From Actinocorallia longicatena (lineage in GTDB: Bacteria; Actinomycetota; Actinomycetes; Streptosporangiales; Streptosporangiaceae): 64,000 bases of DNA. Shown one piece after another: positions 25,067 through 33,064 of the stretch (its first letter is position 1; each line of letters begins with the position of its first letter). Below the pieces are notes generated by a model. The model had not been told where the DNA came from and did not search any database. It saw only the letters and a list, made by a program, of their open reading frames with translations. The DNA lies in contig NZ_BAAAUV010000020.1 of the NCBI RefSeq assembly GCF_039534125.1, positions 62,001 through 126,000 of the forward strand, in the 5' to 3' direction. The position numbers and the translations under genes are program-made.

Positions 25067-26041
25067 GTGCATCTTCAGGCCGCGGGGCAGCGCCCCCGAG
25101 CCGCATCCGTCGTCAGCGGCCGCCCGTGGCGGGATCCGGTCCTCGACCAGACCTGCGACGCGGTCCGCGAACGCTACCTGAGAGTCGCGGTCTCCGCCCT
25201 TTGGGAGACCCGAACCGATCCCGAGCAGCGATCGCTGCGCGTGGAGTACCTGGCCAAGTCCGCCGCCGGGTGGAGCAAGGGCATCGAGGCCCTGCTCGCC
25301 CAGGATCCGCACAACCCCGATCTCCACCTGTGGCTGGGCCGCACCCTGATCGAGGAGGCCTGGAAGATCCGCCCGGCCGCCCGGTCGCGCGCCCAGCAGG
25401 CCGGTGGCTACCAGGCTTTCACCAAGGCGCTTCAGGAGGCCCGCAAGCCGCTGAACACCGCCGCGGAGCTGTTCCCCGACGATCCGGTGCCGTGGGAGTC
25501 CATGCAGTGGCTCGCCCTCGGGCTCGAAACGGACGCCGACGACAAGGAGACCCTCTGGCGCAGGGCGTCCGAGCGGTGGCCGTCGCTGTACGGCGCGCAC
25601 GTCGCCCGGGTGATCTCCCTGTCGCCGCAGTGGGGCGGCGTCGCGGAGGAGATGTTCGACTTCGCGCGGGTCGCGATGAGCATGTCGGGCCGGGACGACC
25701 CCCGGGCGGCGCTCATCCCGCTGGCCTACTTCGAGTACTTCGTTCAGGAACGGTCCGGGATCATCAGGGGCTCCTCCTCATGGTTCAGCGAGGAGGAGAT
25801 CAGGGACGTCGAGGCGGCCGCACGCGGCTGGCACGAGGGCCCGCGGCCGCATCCGCGCACGATCGAGGCGCACAACCTGTTCGGGGCGGCCTTCCACCTC
25901 GGCGACGCCCGCAGGCCCGCCAGGAACCATCTCGCGCGGACACAGGGCAGGGCGGCCTCGCTCCCGTGGTCCTACATGGGCGGCTCGGCGATCGACCAGT
26001 ACACCAAGGCCTGCCGGCACCTGAACCTGCTGGAGCACTGA
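25067..26041 (+). CDS. TPR-like protein of unknown function
   Basis: A 324-residue soluble helical protein. Pairs of helices with tetratricopeptide-like spacing are visible (PDLHLWLGRTLIEEAW, ALQEARKPLNTAAELFPDD, PVPWESMQWLALGLE, ETLWRRASERWP), suggesting a protein-binding scaffold. I do not recognise the family. I chose the GTG at 25067 because GGAGG lies 8 bp upstream; in-frame ATGs at 25043 and 25052 have poor or too-close ribosome sites and would add 8 or 5 residues. It converges on yaaA with only 3 bp between the stops. Confidence 0.7.
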   Translation: MHLQAAGQRPRAASVVSGRPWRDPVLDQTCDAVRERYLRVAVSALWETRTDPEQRSLRVEYLAKSAAGWSKGIEALLAQDPHNPDLHLWLGRTLIEEAWKIRPAARSRAQQAGGYQAFTKALQEARKPLNTAAELFPDDPVPWESMQWLALGLETDADDKETLWRRASERWPSLYGAHVARVISLSPQWGGVAEEMFDFARVAMSMSGRDDPRAALIPLAYFEYFVQERSGIIRGSSSWFSEEEIRDVEAAARGWHEGPRPHPRTIEAHNLFGAAFHLGDARRPARNHLARTQGRAASLPWSYMGGSAIDQYTKACRHLNLLEH

Positions 26042-26044
26042 CGT

Positions 26045-26779
26045 CTATTCCTTGACGATCACTTCGATCGTTCCAAGGGAGACCTCGGTGGTGTGGCCCA
26101 GGGCCTCCAGTGCCTTGGCGAGCTCCTCCGGCGTCTCCGCCTCGACCTCGTTGAGCAGGAGGTCGCGGGCCACCGCACCGCGCGTGGCCTTGGCCATGTG
26201 GCTCACGACCGTCCGTCTGACCTGTCCGTTCACCACACTCTCGCGGAGCACGCGTACGCCCACGGAGGGCTGCTTCCAGGCGGCCGCGTACGGTGCCGAC
26301 CGCATGTCGACCACGAGCCCCCGGGGGGCGAGGGTCCTGGTGAGCACGGGCCGCCAGGTCGCGGCCAGCCCGCCCAGCGGCGGGAGGGCGACGCCCATCG
26401 CCAGGCGGTAGGGCGGGATCCGGTCGTCCGGGGTCAGCACGCCCCAGAGGCCGGAGAAGATCAGTACTTTCGCGCGCGCCGCCTCGTCGAGGTCGTTGAG
26501 GCGCAGGTTGTCGTAGAGCACACCGGTGTAGAGATCGGACGCCCTCAGCGTGGGGGCCTTCTTGATCTCCCGGTTGCGCAGGACCGCGTCGCGCTGGCCC
26601 TCGGTCAGCCCCAGCACGTCCAGGGCCGGCCGCTGCGCGCCCTTGCTGACCTTGAGCAGGGCGGACAGCACCTTGCGCCGGGTCGGCGTGAGGGCGGAGT
26701 GGGACAGCCCCCCGAGGTCGAGCGGCTCGCCGTCGCCCTCGGTGGCCTTGCCCTCGGAGGGCGGAAGAAGAATCAGCAC
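26045..26779 (-). CDS. yaaA: YaaA family peroxide-stress protein
   Basis: A 244-residue member of the YaaA (DUF328/UPF0246) family. In E. coli YaaA lowers free intracellular iron during peroxide stress and binds DNA. The N-terminus MLILLPPSEGKA and the segments LYTGVLYDNLRL, IFSGLWGVLTPDD and SHMAKATRG are family hallmarks. Length is as expected. A hairpin terminator separates it from the upstream DUF7455 gene, so it is probably transcribed independently. Confidence 0.9.
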   Translation of the reverse strand: MLILLPPSEGKATEGDGEPLDLGGLSHSALTPTRRKVLSALLKVSKGAQRPALDVLGLTEGQRDAVLRNREIKKAPTLRASDLYTGVLYDNLRLNDLDEAARAKVLIFSGLWGVLTPDDRIPPYRLAMGVALPPLGGLAATWRPVLTRTLAPRGLVVDMRSAPYAAAWKQPSVGVRVLRESVVNGQVRRTVVSHMAKATRGAVARDLLLNEVEAETPEELAKALEALGHTTEVSLGTIEVIVKE

Positions 26780-26792
26780 TCCGAGATTATGA

Positions 26793-26826
26793 CGGCGGAC
26801 CGCTCCACATGAGGAACGGTCCGCCG
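26793..26826 (-). terminator. Hairpin terminator downstream of the DUF7455 gene
   Basis: CGGCGGACCG (26793-26802) pairs perfectly with CGGTCCGCCG (26817-26826) around a 14-nt loop. It lies in the 68-bp gap between the DUF7455 stop and the yaaA start. There is no strong T-tract, as usual for actinomycete terminators. Confidence 0.65.
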
Positions 26827-26847
26827 CTCTATTTGGTTCTGAGGAGG

Positions 26848-27075
26848 TCAGGCGTGGTCGTCGCCACGGAGCCTGTTCTCGATCAGCTTGTCGGTCTCGT
26901 CATGAATGTCAGCCCCCTTCGCACGGAGGTTTTCTCCGTACTTGCGGCCGTGGTGTGCGCAGAACAGCAGCTCTGCGCCGCCGGCCATGGTGGCCCGCAC
27001 ATACGCTTGGGCTCCGCAACGGTCGCAGCGGTCCTGAGCGTTGAGCGGCTTGGACGGGGCAAGGGTTCCTGTCAC
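26848..27075 (-). CDS. DUF7455-type zinc-ribbon small protein
   Basis: A 75-residue actinobacterial protein with a zinc-ribbon pattern: CDRCG, then FCAHHGRKY about 18 residues later, giving two Cys pairs or Cys/His ligands. Homologues lie near the principal sigma factor gene in many actinomycetes, as here. The GTG start at 27075 follows AGAGGAAGG at 5 bp. The function is unknown. A possible SigR-type promoter lies about 40-65 bp upstream. Confidence 0.8.
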   Translation of the reverse strand: MTGTLAPSKPLNAQDRCDRCGAQAYVRATMAGGAELLFCAHHGRKYGENLRAKGADIHDETDKLIENRLRGDDHA

Positions 27076-27440
27076 GGCACCTTCCTCTGTACTCGGGGGT
27101 CGGTACTTAGGAGAACATCTAACCCGACCAGGACGTTCCCAAAACCACTACCGCTACGCCGACAGCAGAACGCCCCAGAAGGTGACCGGAACCACACGCG
27201 TGCTCACTATGCGTCGTCCCGTCGAGCGGTCTCGCCACCGCGAGGGAGCGACCGGCGACGACGCTGGGCGGGAGCCCGATCCGGAGAAGGGCGCGGGCCC
27301 GGCTCAGCCCGTGGCCCAGGACGTCGAGGACGGCCCGGTCGAGGCAGGAGGAAGGGGGCCAGGTCGGAGACCGTCTGGAGCCATCGTGGGGCCGCGCCGA
27401 GGGGAGGGCGACGCCGGGGCTCACGGATCCGCCAAGCGCC
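27076..27440. promoter_or_regulatory. 365-bp gap with a possible SigR/SigH-type promoter
   Basis: No convincing gene is seen between DUF7455 and the DUF397 pair. Reading leftward, GGGAAC (27140-27135), an 18-bp spacer and GTT (27116-27114) fit the oxidative-stress sigma factor pattern GGAAY-N18-GTT, placed to give a short leader before the GTG at 27075. A TTAGAT hexamer within the spacer could instead be a housekeeping -10. The rest (27145-27440) shows only non-conserved open frames. Confidence 0.3.
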
Positions 27441-27629
27441 TTAGCCCCGCTTAAGCCCCCGCACCAGGCCGCGCCATCCGCTGCGCGTGATCGCCAGTAC
27501 GGTGCCGTCCGGGTGTTTGGAGTCGCGGGCCACGATGTGCCCGGCAGCGTCCGCCACCTCGACGCACTCGTCACTGTTCGCGCCGCTGAAACTGCTCTTC
27601 CGCCATCCGGCGTGGGGGTGGCTCGCCAT
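27441..27629 (-). CDS. DUF397 protein, copy 2
   Basis: A 62-residue DUF397 protein with the family pattern WRKSSFSGANSDECVEVAD, then VARDSKHPDGTVLAIT and a Trp-containing C-terminus. It is a close paralogue of the next gene upstream (27653-27841), 23 bp away in the same direction, so the two arose by tandem duplication. DUF397 proteins usually act with an Scr1-type HTH regulator, as the antitoxin-like or anti-regulator partner. The ATG at 27629 gives the standard family length. Confidence 0.88.
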   Translation of the reverse strand: MASHPHAGWRKSSFSGANSDECVEVADAAGHIVARDSKHPDGTVLAITRSGWRGLVRGLKRG

Positions 27630-27652
27630 GGCGTCGATGCTAACAAGGCCCG

Positions 27653-27841
27653 TCAGGCGTTCTTGATGCCGCGCAAGAGCTCGTTCCATCCGCCACGCGT
27701 GATCGTCAGGATGGTGCCGTCGGGGTGTTTGGAGTCACGGGCTGCGACCCGCCCGTCCGCGTCCGCGAGCTCGACGCACTCGTTGGCGTTGGATCCGCTG
27801 TAGGTGCTCTTACGCCATGCGAGGTGGGGGTGGCTCGTCAT
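27653..27841 (-). CDS. DUF397 protein, copy 1
   Basis: A 62-residue DUF397 protein (WRKSTYSGSNANECVELAD, ARDSKHPDGTILTIT). Its ATG overlaps the stop of the Scr1-type regulator gene as ATGA (27838-27841), so translation of regulator and partner is coupled, as in many actinomycete loci of this type. These pairs influence differentiation and antibiotic production in Streptomyces. Confidence 0.9.
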   Translation of the reverse strand: MTSHPHLAWRKSTYSGSNANECVELADADGRVAARDSKHPDGTILTITRGGWNELLRGIKNA

Positions 27842-28692
27842 AGCGCTGATGCTATCCGGGCGAGCAGTTCGAGCGAGGGTTCTGGCGGCAGGGCGGCATC
27901 GATGACCTGTCGGGCGATGTCGGCGTAGAGGCGGCGATCGGCTTCCTGGACGAGAAACCGCGACTCGGCGGCGCTGGCAGGTACGGCGACGTTGAGCCGT
28001 CCGCGTGGTTTGAATGTGAGGATCGTGAACGCGCCATCGACGCCGGGGTGGACTCCTCCGCCGTGGGGGATGATCCGCAGTTCGATGTTAGGGCGTTGGG
28101 CCAATTCGTGGAGGTGTGCGGCCTGCTCTCTCATGACTTGGCTGCCCCCCACCAGGAGATGGAATACAGATTCGCTGATGACGGCCTGGAAGATCGTGGG
28201 ATCGGGCCCGTGCAGAACCTGTTGGCGTTGTTTTCGCAGCTCCGCCGTTGCCTCATGAAGTGTGCTGTCCGCATCCGGGTTCATGCTAGTGACGGCGCGG
28301 GTGTATTCAGGTGTTTGCAATAGACCGGGTATCAGCTGAAGCTGGAAGCTGAAGATTCTCGAAGCGTCCGCCTCGAGTGACGCATAGTGGACGGCTGCGG
28401 CGTTGGCCATGCCTTCGAATGCCCTCCACCACGAGGGTAGGCGGCCTCGTTCTGCGAGGTGGATGAGGGATTCGTTGAGGTCGGCATCCGGGCAGTCGTA
28501 AAGGAGGAGCAGGCCCTTGAGGTCGTCGGAGCGGATGGCGGCGAGGCCGTTCTCGACGGTGCTCATCCAGCTCGGCGAATGGTGGGACTGGCGGGCGGCG
28601 GCTTTGAGCGTCAGGCCGCGCCGATCGCGCAGTCTGTTCAGCTCGTGGCCGATGAGGAGGTAGCGGCCCAGGGGGCGTTTGTCGTACGCCAT
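27838..28692 (-). CDS. Scr1-family helix-turn-helix regulator (DUF5753)
   Basis: A 284-residue transcriptional regulator. An XRE-type HTH occupies residues 10-75 (LNRLRDRRGLTLKAAARQSHHS and MSTVENG), and a DUF5753 domain the rest, with the typical IPGLLQTPEYTRAV and a histidine-containing IIPHGGGVHPGVDGAFTIL. It heads a three-gene leftward unit with two DUF397 genes and is divergent from an RsbW-like ATPase gene. This four-gene layout is a standard actinomycete regulatory module. Confidence 0.92.
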   Translation of the reverse strand: MAYDKRPLGRYLLIGHELNRLRDRRGLTLKAAARQSHHSPSWMSTVENGLAAIRSDDLKGLLLLYDCPDADLNESLIHLAERGRLPSWWRAFEGMANAAAVHYASLEADASRIFSFQLQLIPGLLQTPEYTRAVTSMNPDADSTLHEATAELRKQRQQVLHGPDPTIFQAVISESVFHLLVGGSQVMREQAAHLHELAQRPNIELRIIPHGGGVHPGVDGAFTILTFKPRGRLNVAVPASAAESRFLVQEADRRLYADIARQVIDAALPPEPSLELLARIASAL

Positions 28693-28881
28693 GGCGACAG
28701 CTTGTCACGCTGTGTGGCGCGTTGGTGGCGGGATTCTCAGGTGATTTTTCGTGTTCCCGAACTTTCAGGTTCTCGACGGTTCGGGCAGGCGACTGTTGAG
28801 GTAGGCGCCGATCGCGTTGTGGGCGCAGTGGGTCGAAGTCACGCTCTCCCGTGAAGGGAATCGAGCGAAAAGGACCTCCTT
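28693..28881. promoter_or_regulatory. Divergent promoter region with an inverted repeat
   Basis: The 189-bp region separates the Scr1-type regulator from the RsbW-like ATPase gene. It contains CCCGAAC (28756-28762) and GTTCGGG (28779-28785), a perfect 7-bp inverted repeat, and an inner GAAC/GTTC pair. This is a plausible binding site for the Scr1-type regulator. It does not have the 4-bp spacing of a LexA box. Confidence 0.35.
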
Positions 28882-29313
28882 ATGCGGTACGCGGACGAGA
28901 CGATCGTCGTCGGGACGATGACACTTCCGGGAACCGAGCGATCGGTGCGCAACGCGCGGCTGTTCGTCCGGGATCTGCTGCCCGTCGAATGGCCCGTTCG
29001 GGGCGATCTGGAACTGGTCTGCACAGAATTGTCCGCCAATGCGGTGCGGCACACGGCGAGCGGCCGGGGCGGCCATTTCTCCGTCGTGCTGCGGCGGTCG
29101 AGCGACCGGCTGATCGTCGAGGTCGTCGACGACGGATCCGGCGGGCGCCCGGTGCGGCGGACCCCGGCGGGGGAGCCGGGCGAGGGCGGACGGGGCCTCC
29201 AGCTCGTCAACGAGCTCGCGCTGAGCTGGGGCTACCGAACGCTCGGGTTCCGCACCTCGGTGTTCGCGGAGTTCGAGCTCCCCGCGCTGCTTCGCGAGCC
29301 GGTCCGCGGGTAG
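28882..29313 (+). CDS. RsbW-like anti-sigma/ATP-binding protein
   Basis: A 143-residue GHKL ATPase of the RsbW/SpoIIAB type. The N box reads LVCTELSANAVRHT, the G1 box EVVDDGSGG and the later glycine-rich lid GEGGRGLQLVNELA. Such proteins are serine kinases that hold sigma factors or anti-antagonists, and are opposed by SpoIIE-type phosphatases like the one encoded at 20971-23076. The ATG follows AAAGGA at 7 bp. It pairs with the divergent Scr1/DUF397 module. Confidence 0.88.
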   Translation: MRYADETIVVGTMTLPGTERSVRNARLFVRDLLPVEWPVRGDLELVCTELSANAVRHTASGRGGHFSVVLRRSSDRLIVEVVDDGSGGRPVRRTPAGEPGEGGRGLQLVNELALSWGYRTLGFRTSVFAEFELPALLREPVRG

Positions 29314-29344
29314 GCCCCCCAAGGGAACGATCTTGGGGGACGGC

Positions 29345-30730
29345 ATGGCACTGCACGTGGTGGGCGACGACGACAGGCCGGACGACGGCGCGACCGACAT
29401 GTTCGCCTCGCCGCTGAGCGAGCGGCTGCTGGCCAAACGGAGGATGCCGGCCGACCACTCGCCGCCCGAGATCGTCTACTCGATGATCCACGACGAGCTG
29501 CTGCTGGACGGCAACGCGGCCCAGAACCTCGCGACGTTCTGCACGACCTGGTCCGAGGACGAGGTCCGGCGCCTGATGGCCGAGTCCCTCGACAAGAACA
29601 TGATCGACAAGGACGAGTACCCGCAGACCGCGGAGATCGAGTCCCGGTGCGTCCAGATCCTCGCCGACCTCTGGAACGCGCCCCCCGGAGCCCCCGCGAC
29701 GGGCTGCTCCACCACCGGCTCCAGCGAGGCCGCCATGCTCGGCGGCCTGGCCCTCAAGTGGCGCTGGCGCAAGCGCCGGGAGGCCGAGGGCAAGCCCGCG
29801 GACCGCCCGAACCTGGTCTGCGGCCCCGTCCAGGTCTGCTGGGAGAAGTTCGCCCGCTACTTCGACGTGGAACTCCGCCAGATCCCCCTCGAGCCCGGTG
29901 CGACGGGCCTGCGCCCCCACCAGCTCGAAGCGCACGTCGACGAGAACACGATCGGCGTCGTCGCCATCCTCGGCGTCACCTACACCTGCGACTACGAGCC
30001 CGTCGCCGCCATCGCGGCCGAGCTCGACCGCCTCCAGCAGACCAAGGGCCTGGACATCCCCATCCACGTCGACGGCGCCAGCGGCGGCTTCGTCGCCCCC
30101 TTCCTGCACCCCGACCTCGCCTGGGACTTCCGCATCCCCCGCGTGGCCTCGATCAACGCCTCCGGCCACAAGTACGGCCTGGCACCCCTGGGCGTCGGCT
30201 GGATCATCTGGCGCGAGGCCGCCCTCCTCCCCGAGGAACTGGTCTTCCGCGTCAGCTACCTGGGCGGCGACATGCCCACCTTCGCCCTGAACTTCTCCCG
30301 CCCCGGCGGCGAGGTCATCGCCCAGTACTACCTCTTCCTCCGCCTCGGCCACGCCGGCTACCGCCGGGTCCACCAGGCCTGCGCCGACACCGCCGCCTAC
30401 CTGGCCGCCGAGATCACCACCATGGGCCCCTTCACCCTCCTCTACGACGGCCAGGGCGCCCTCCCGGCGGTCTCCTACACCCTCACAGACCCGAAAACGG
30501 TGGGTTTCACCCTCTACGACCTCTCCGACCAGCTCCGCATGCGCGGCTGGCAGGTCCCCTCCTACCCCCTCCCCCCGTCCCGCTCCGCAACCGTCATCCA
30601 GCGCGTCCTCATCCGCCACGGCACCACCCGAGACCAGATCTCCCTCCTCGCCGCCGACCTCCGCCACGCCCTCACCCGCCTCACCACCCCCACCCCACCC
30701 GACCCCGACCGCTCAGGCTTCCACCACTGA
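29345..30730 (+). CDS. gadB: Glutamate decarboxylase
   Basis: A 461-residue pyridoxal-phosphate enzyme that converts glutamate to GABA and CO2, consuming a proton. The cofactor lysine is K276 in INASGHKYGLAPLG, and the upstream HVDGASGGFVAPF holds the Asp that binds the cofactor nitrogen. Length matches the family (about 460). The ATG at 29345 has GGGGGA just upstream. No antiporter gene (gadC) is adjacent. An arginine deiminase gene 6 kb downstream would offer another acid-consuming route, but the two are not in one operon. Confidence 0.95.
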   Translation: MALHVVGDDDRPDDGATDMFASPLSERLLAKRRMPADHSPPEIVYSMIHDELLLDGNAAQNLATFCTTWSEDEVRRLMAESLDKNMIDKDEYPQTAEIESRCVQILADLWNAPPGAPATGCSTTGSSEAAMLGGLALKWRWRKRREAEGKPADRPNLVCGPVQVCWEKFARYFDVELRQIPLEPGATGLRPHQLEAHVDENTIGVVAILGVTYTCDYEPVAAIAAELDRLQQTKGLDIPIHVDGASGGFVAPFLHPDLAWDFRIPRVASINASGHKYGLAPLGVGWIIWREAALLPEELVFRVSYLGGDMPTFALNFSRPGGEVIAQYYLFLRLGHAGYRRVHQACADTAAYLAAEITTMGPFTLLYDGQGALPAVSYTLTDPKTVGFTLYDLSDQLRMRGWQVPSYPLPPSRSATVIQRVLIRHGTTRDQISLLAADLRHALTRLTTPTPPDPDRSGFHH

Positions 30731-30808
30731 TCCATATCCGTACATTTGCGGGTGAGAGCCGACTTCCGGCTGCTCTAATGGCCGTCCACCCCCGGCCGTG
30801 GAGCGCCC

Positions 30809-33064
30809 ATGCCCGATTCCCCCGCCACCGAATTCGAGATCACCGACGACCTCATAGCCGAGGCCGTGGGCCGGGTCCTGGACGGCTACGTGCCGGGAGA
30901 ACTCCCGGTGGAGGCCGACTGGCTGTGCCAGGAGGTGGGCAAGGCCCGCGACCGCATCGAGGACGAGACACGGTCGGAACGGCGGGAGTTCGCGGAAGCG
31001 CTCCGGCGGAGGCAGGCCGGTATCTGGGCGTGGCGGCTGCTGGGCATCGCGGGATGGAAGCGGTCCTTGAGCCTGCTTCTGGTCCTCATCCTCGCAGTGG
31101 CGGCCATCGCGGTCAGTATCTGGTGGCTTGCGTTCGTCGAGGACGACCTCGCGGCGCCGCTGTCGCTGGCCGTCATCATCACCAGCGCCCTGTTGATCAT
31201 CGTGGTGGGTCTGGGGGTCGCCACTCTCGGGCTTGGCTCCAGGTTGCTCAGGACGGAGACCGAGTCAAGGATCGCAGGGGCCCTGGCCCTGGTGACTGAG
31301 GCGACCCTTCTGCGCGCTCAGGAGATCACCCGGGCGACGATCAACAGCCGGATCGGGGACGAGGACTCCAGGGGCGCGCTCCTGTACGAAACCGACTCGA
31401 GCGGCCTCGTCGAGACGACCACCCACGCGATCGTCGATTCAGACGGGGTCTCTGACCTCGAGCGGTTCGTCCGTGAGCACTCCACTTCGGCGATCGGCAT
31501 CGCTGGTCCCCGCGGCTGCGGCAAGACCACGATCATCAGCCGGCTCACCGACCTTGACGGGTATCTCGGCGTCTACATCAGGGCTCCGGTCTTCTACGAG
31601 GCCGCCGACTTCGTCAGGGTCGTCCACGCCGAAGTCGCCCAGCAAATCCTGCGCAGCGGCGGTGCCCAGGAGCAGCGGTTCGAACACCGTGGGGTCGAAC
31701 GTCTCTTTCGCAAGCGGATCGTCCTCGGTCTGGGTTGCTTCGCCACCGGCATCTTGACGATCACCCTGAACATGACGACTGGGGTGCCCAAGTGGATGCA
31801 GGGCGGAGGGGGAGTGCTGGGCGCCACAGGCCTGGCGCTCGGGCTGGTCGGTGTGCTCGTCTTCCTTTCGAGCTCCATGAGCATCTGGACGTCCTTCTCG
31901 AAGCTCATGCGCCCCGGCGAAGCGAGCGGGCGCAAGGACATCGCGCGTGACGAACTGCACGCGCTGAAGTGGAAGACCACCCTCCAATCAAAAGACAAGC
32001 TCGCATTCAAGATCTTCTCCGCCCTCTCGCTGGACACCGAGGAGCAGGTGGGCAGGGACCAACGCGAACGCAGCCATCCCGAGCGGGTCGCCGACCTGCG
32101 CGACTTCCTGCTGCGGCTGCGCTTTCTCCCCGACCGCACGCCGGTGATCATTGCCATCGACGAGCTGGACAAGATCGCTTCGCCGGAGAAGGCGATCGAG
32201 GCCGTCAACGGGCTGAAGGATCTCTTCCACATCAGCGACACCCATTTCGTGGTGTCGGTGAGCGAGGACGCCCTCGACAGCTTCGCGCTGCGCGGGGTGC
32301 CGGTGCGGGACGTGTTCGACTCCTCCTTCGACACCGTGATGCGTGTCCGGCCGTTCACCCCGGCCGACTCCTGGTCGCTGCTGCGCCGCCGGGCGCCCCT
32401 GTTCAACGAGTGGGCGGCCCTGCTCTGCCATGTGATCGCCGGTGGCCTTCCCCGCGACCTCGTCCGGGCCGCCCGGCGCTGCGTGGAGCTCTGCACACGG
32501 AACGGAGGGCCGCTGCCCGTCGCCGAACTCGCCGCGGGGCTCGTCAAGGACGAGGCGCTCGACGTCGTCGAGGCCGCGATCCGGCGGACGAGGACCGGTG
32601 GCGAACCGAGCCGCTGGCTGATGACCTCCCGGCGCAGGATCGACGAACGCGGCCTCACGTCCCTGACCCCGGACGAACTGTTCGCCGACTGGATCGGCGG
32701 TGCGACTGAGCCGGGGGCGGCGGTGACGGAGCCGACCCCCATCGAGACCGACGTCGGCGTCCTGCTGCTGATCATGATCACTACGGCCGACCTCTTCGCC
32801 GTGACCAGGACCTCGGAGGACTGGCGCGACTTCGCCGTGCGGTCGGCCGCCGACCTCGAGCGGCTCGCCTCGGCGCGTGCCTCCCTGGCCGTCTCCCACG
32901 TCGACGCCCTGGACCGCCTTGTCAGTGTCCGCGAGGAGGTGGGCCTTGCTCCGATCCCCGCGGAACTGACCGCACGGCTGAGAGCGCCGGCTCCGGCAAG
33001 GGAAGAGGTCGGTGAGAGAGGAGCGCCATGCCGACTGTTCGCGAACGGATCCTCGAGGAGCTGA
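30809..33064 (+). CDS. KAP-like membrane P-loop NTPase
   Basis: A 751-residue protein. Two membrane helices (about 86-140) precede a P-loop NTPase domain with Walker A GPRGCGKTT (about residue 230) and Walker B PVIIAIDELDKI (about 445); two more membrane helices (about 295-350) are inserted inside the NTPase domain. Helices inserted between Walker A and Walker B are a hallmark of KAP NTPases, a STAND-related class that includes the phage-exclusion protein PifA. A sensor-like FVVSVSEDALDSFALR follows. The 3' end overlaps the next gene by 37 bp. Family assignment rests on architecture and motifs; role in defence is inference. Confidence 0.78.
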   Translation: MPDSPATEFEITDDLIAEAVGRVLDGYVPGELPVEADWLCQEVGKARDRIEDETRSERREFAEALRRRQAGIWAWRLLGIAGWKRSLSLLLVLILAVAAIAVSIWWLAFVEDDLAAPLSLAVIITSALLIIVVGLGVATLGLGSRLLRTETESRIAGALALVTEATLLRAQEITRATINSRIGDEDSRGALLYETDSSGLVETTTHAIVDSDGVSDLERFVREHSTSAIGIAGPRGCGKTTIISRLTDLDGYLGVYIRAPVFYEAADFVRVVHAEVAQQILRSGGAQEQRFEHRGVERLFRKRIVLGLGCFATGILTITLNMTTGVPKWMQGGGGVLGATGLALGLVGVLVFLSSSMSIWTSFSKLMRPGEASGRKDIARDELHALKWKTTLQSKDKLAFKIFSALSLDTEEQVGRDQRERSHPERVADLRDFLLRLRFLPDRTPVIIAIDELDKIASPEKAIEAVNGLKDLFHISDTHFVVSVSEDALDSFALRGVPVRDVFDSSFDTVMRVRPFTPADSWSLLRRRAPLFNEWAALLCHVIAGGLPRDLVRAARRCVELCTRNGGPLPVAELAAGLVKDEALDVVEAAIRRTRTGGEPSRWLMTSRRRIDERGLTSLTPDELFADWIGGATEPGAAVTEPTPIETDVGVLLLIMITTADLFAVTRTSEDWRDFAVRSAADLERLASARASLAVSHVDALDRLVSVREEVGLAPIPAELTARLRAPAPAREEVGERGAPCRLFANGSSRS

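Noticed and set aside
27145..27440. Open frames on both strands between DUF7455 and DUF397
   Set aside because: They lack ribosome sites and family resemblance and mutually overlap; treated as intergenic.
28759..28772. GAAC/GTTC pair as a possible LexA (SOS) box
   Set aside because: The spacing is 6 bp, whereas actinobacterial LexA boxes need 4 bp between GAAC and GTTC.
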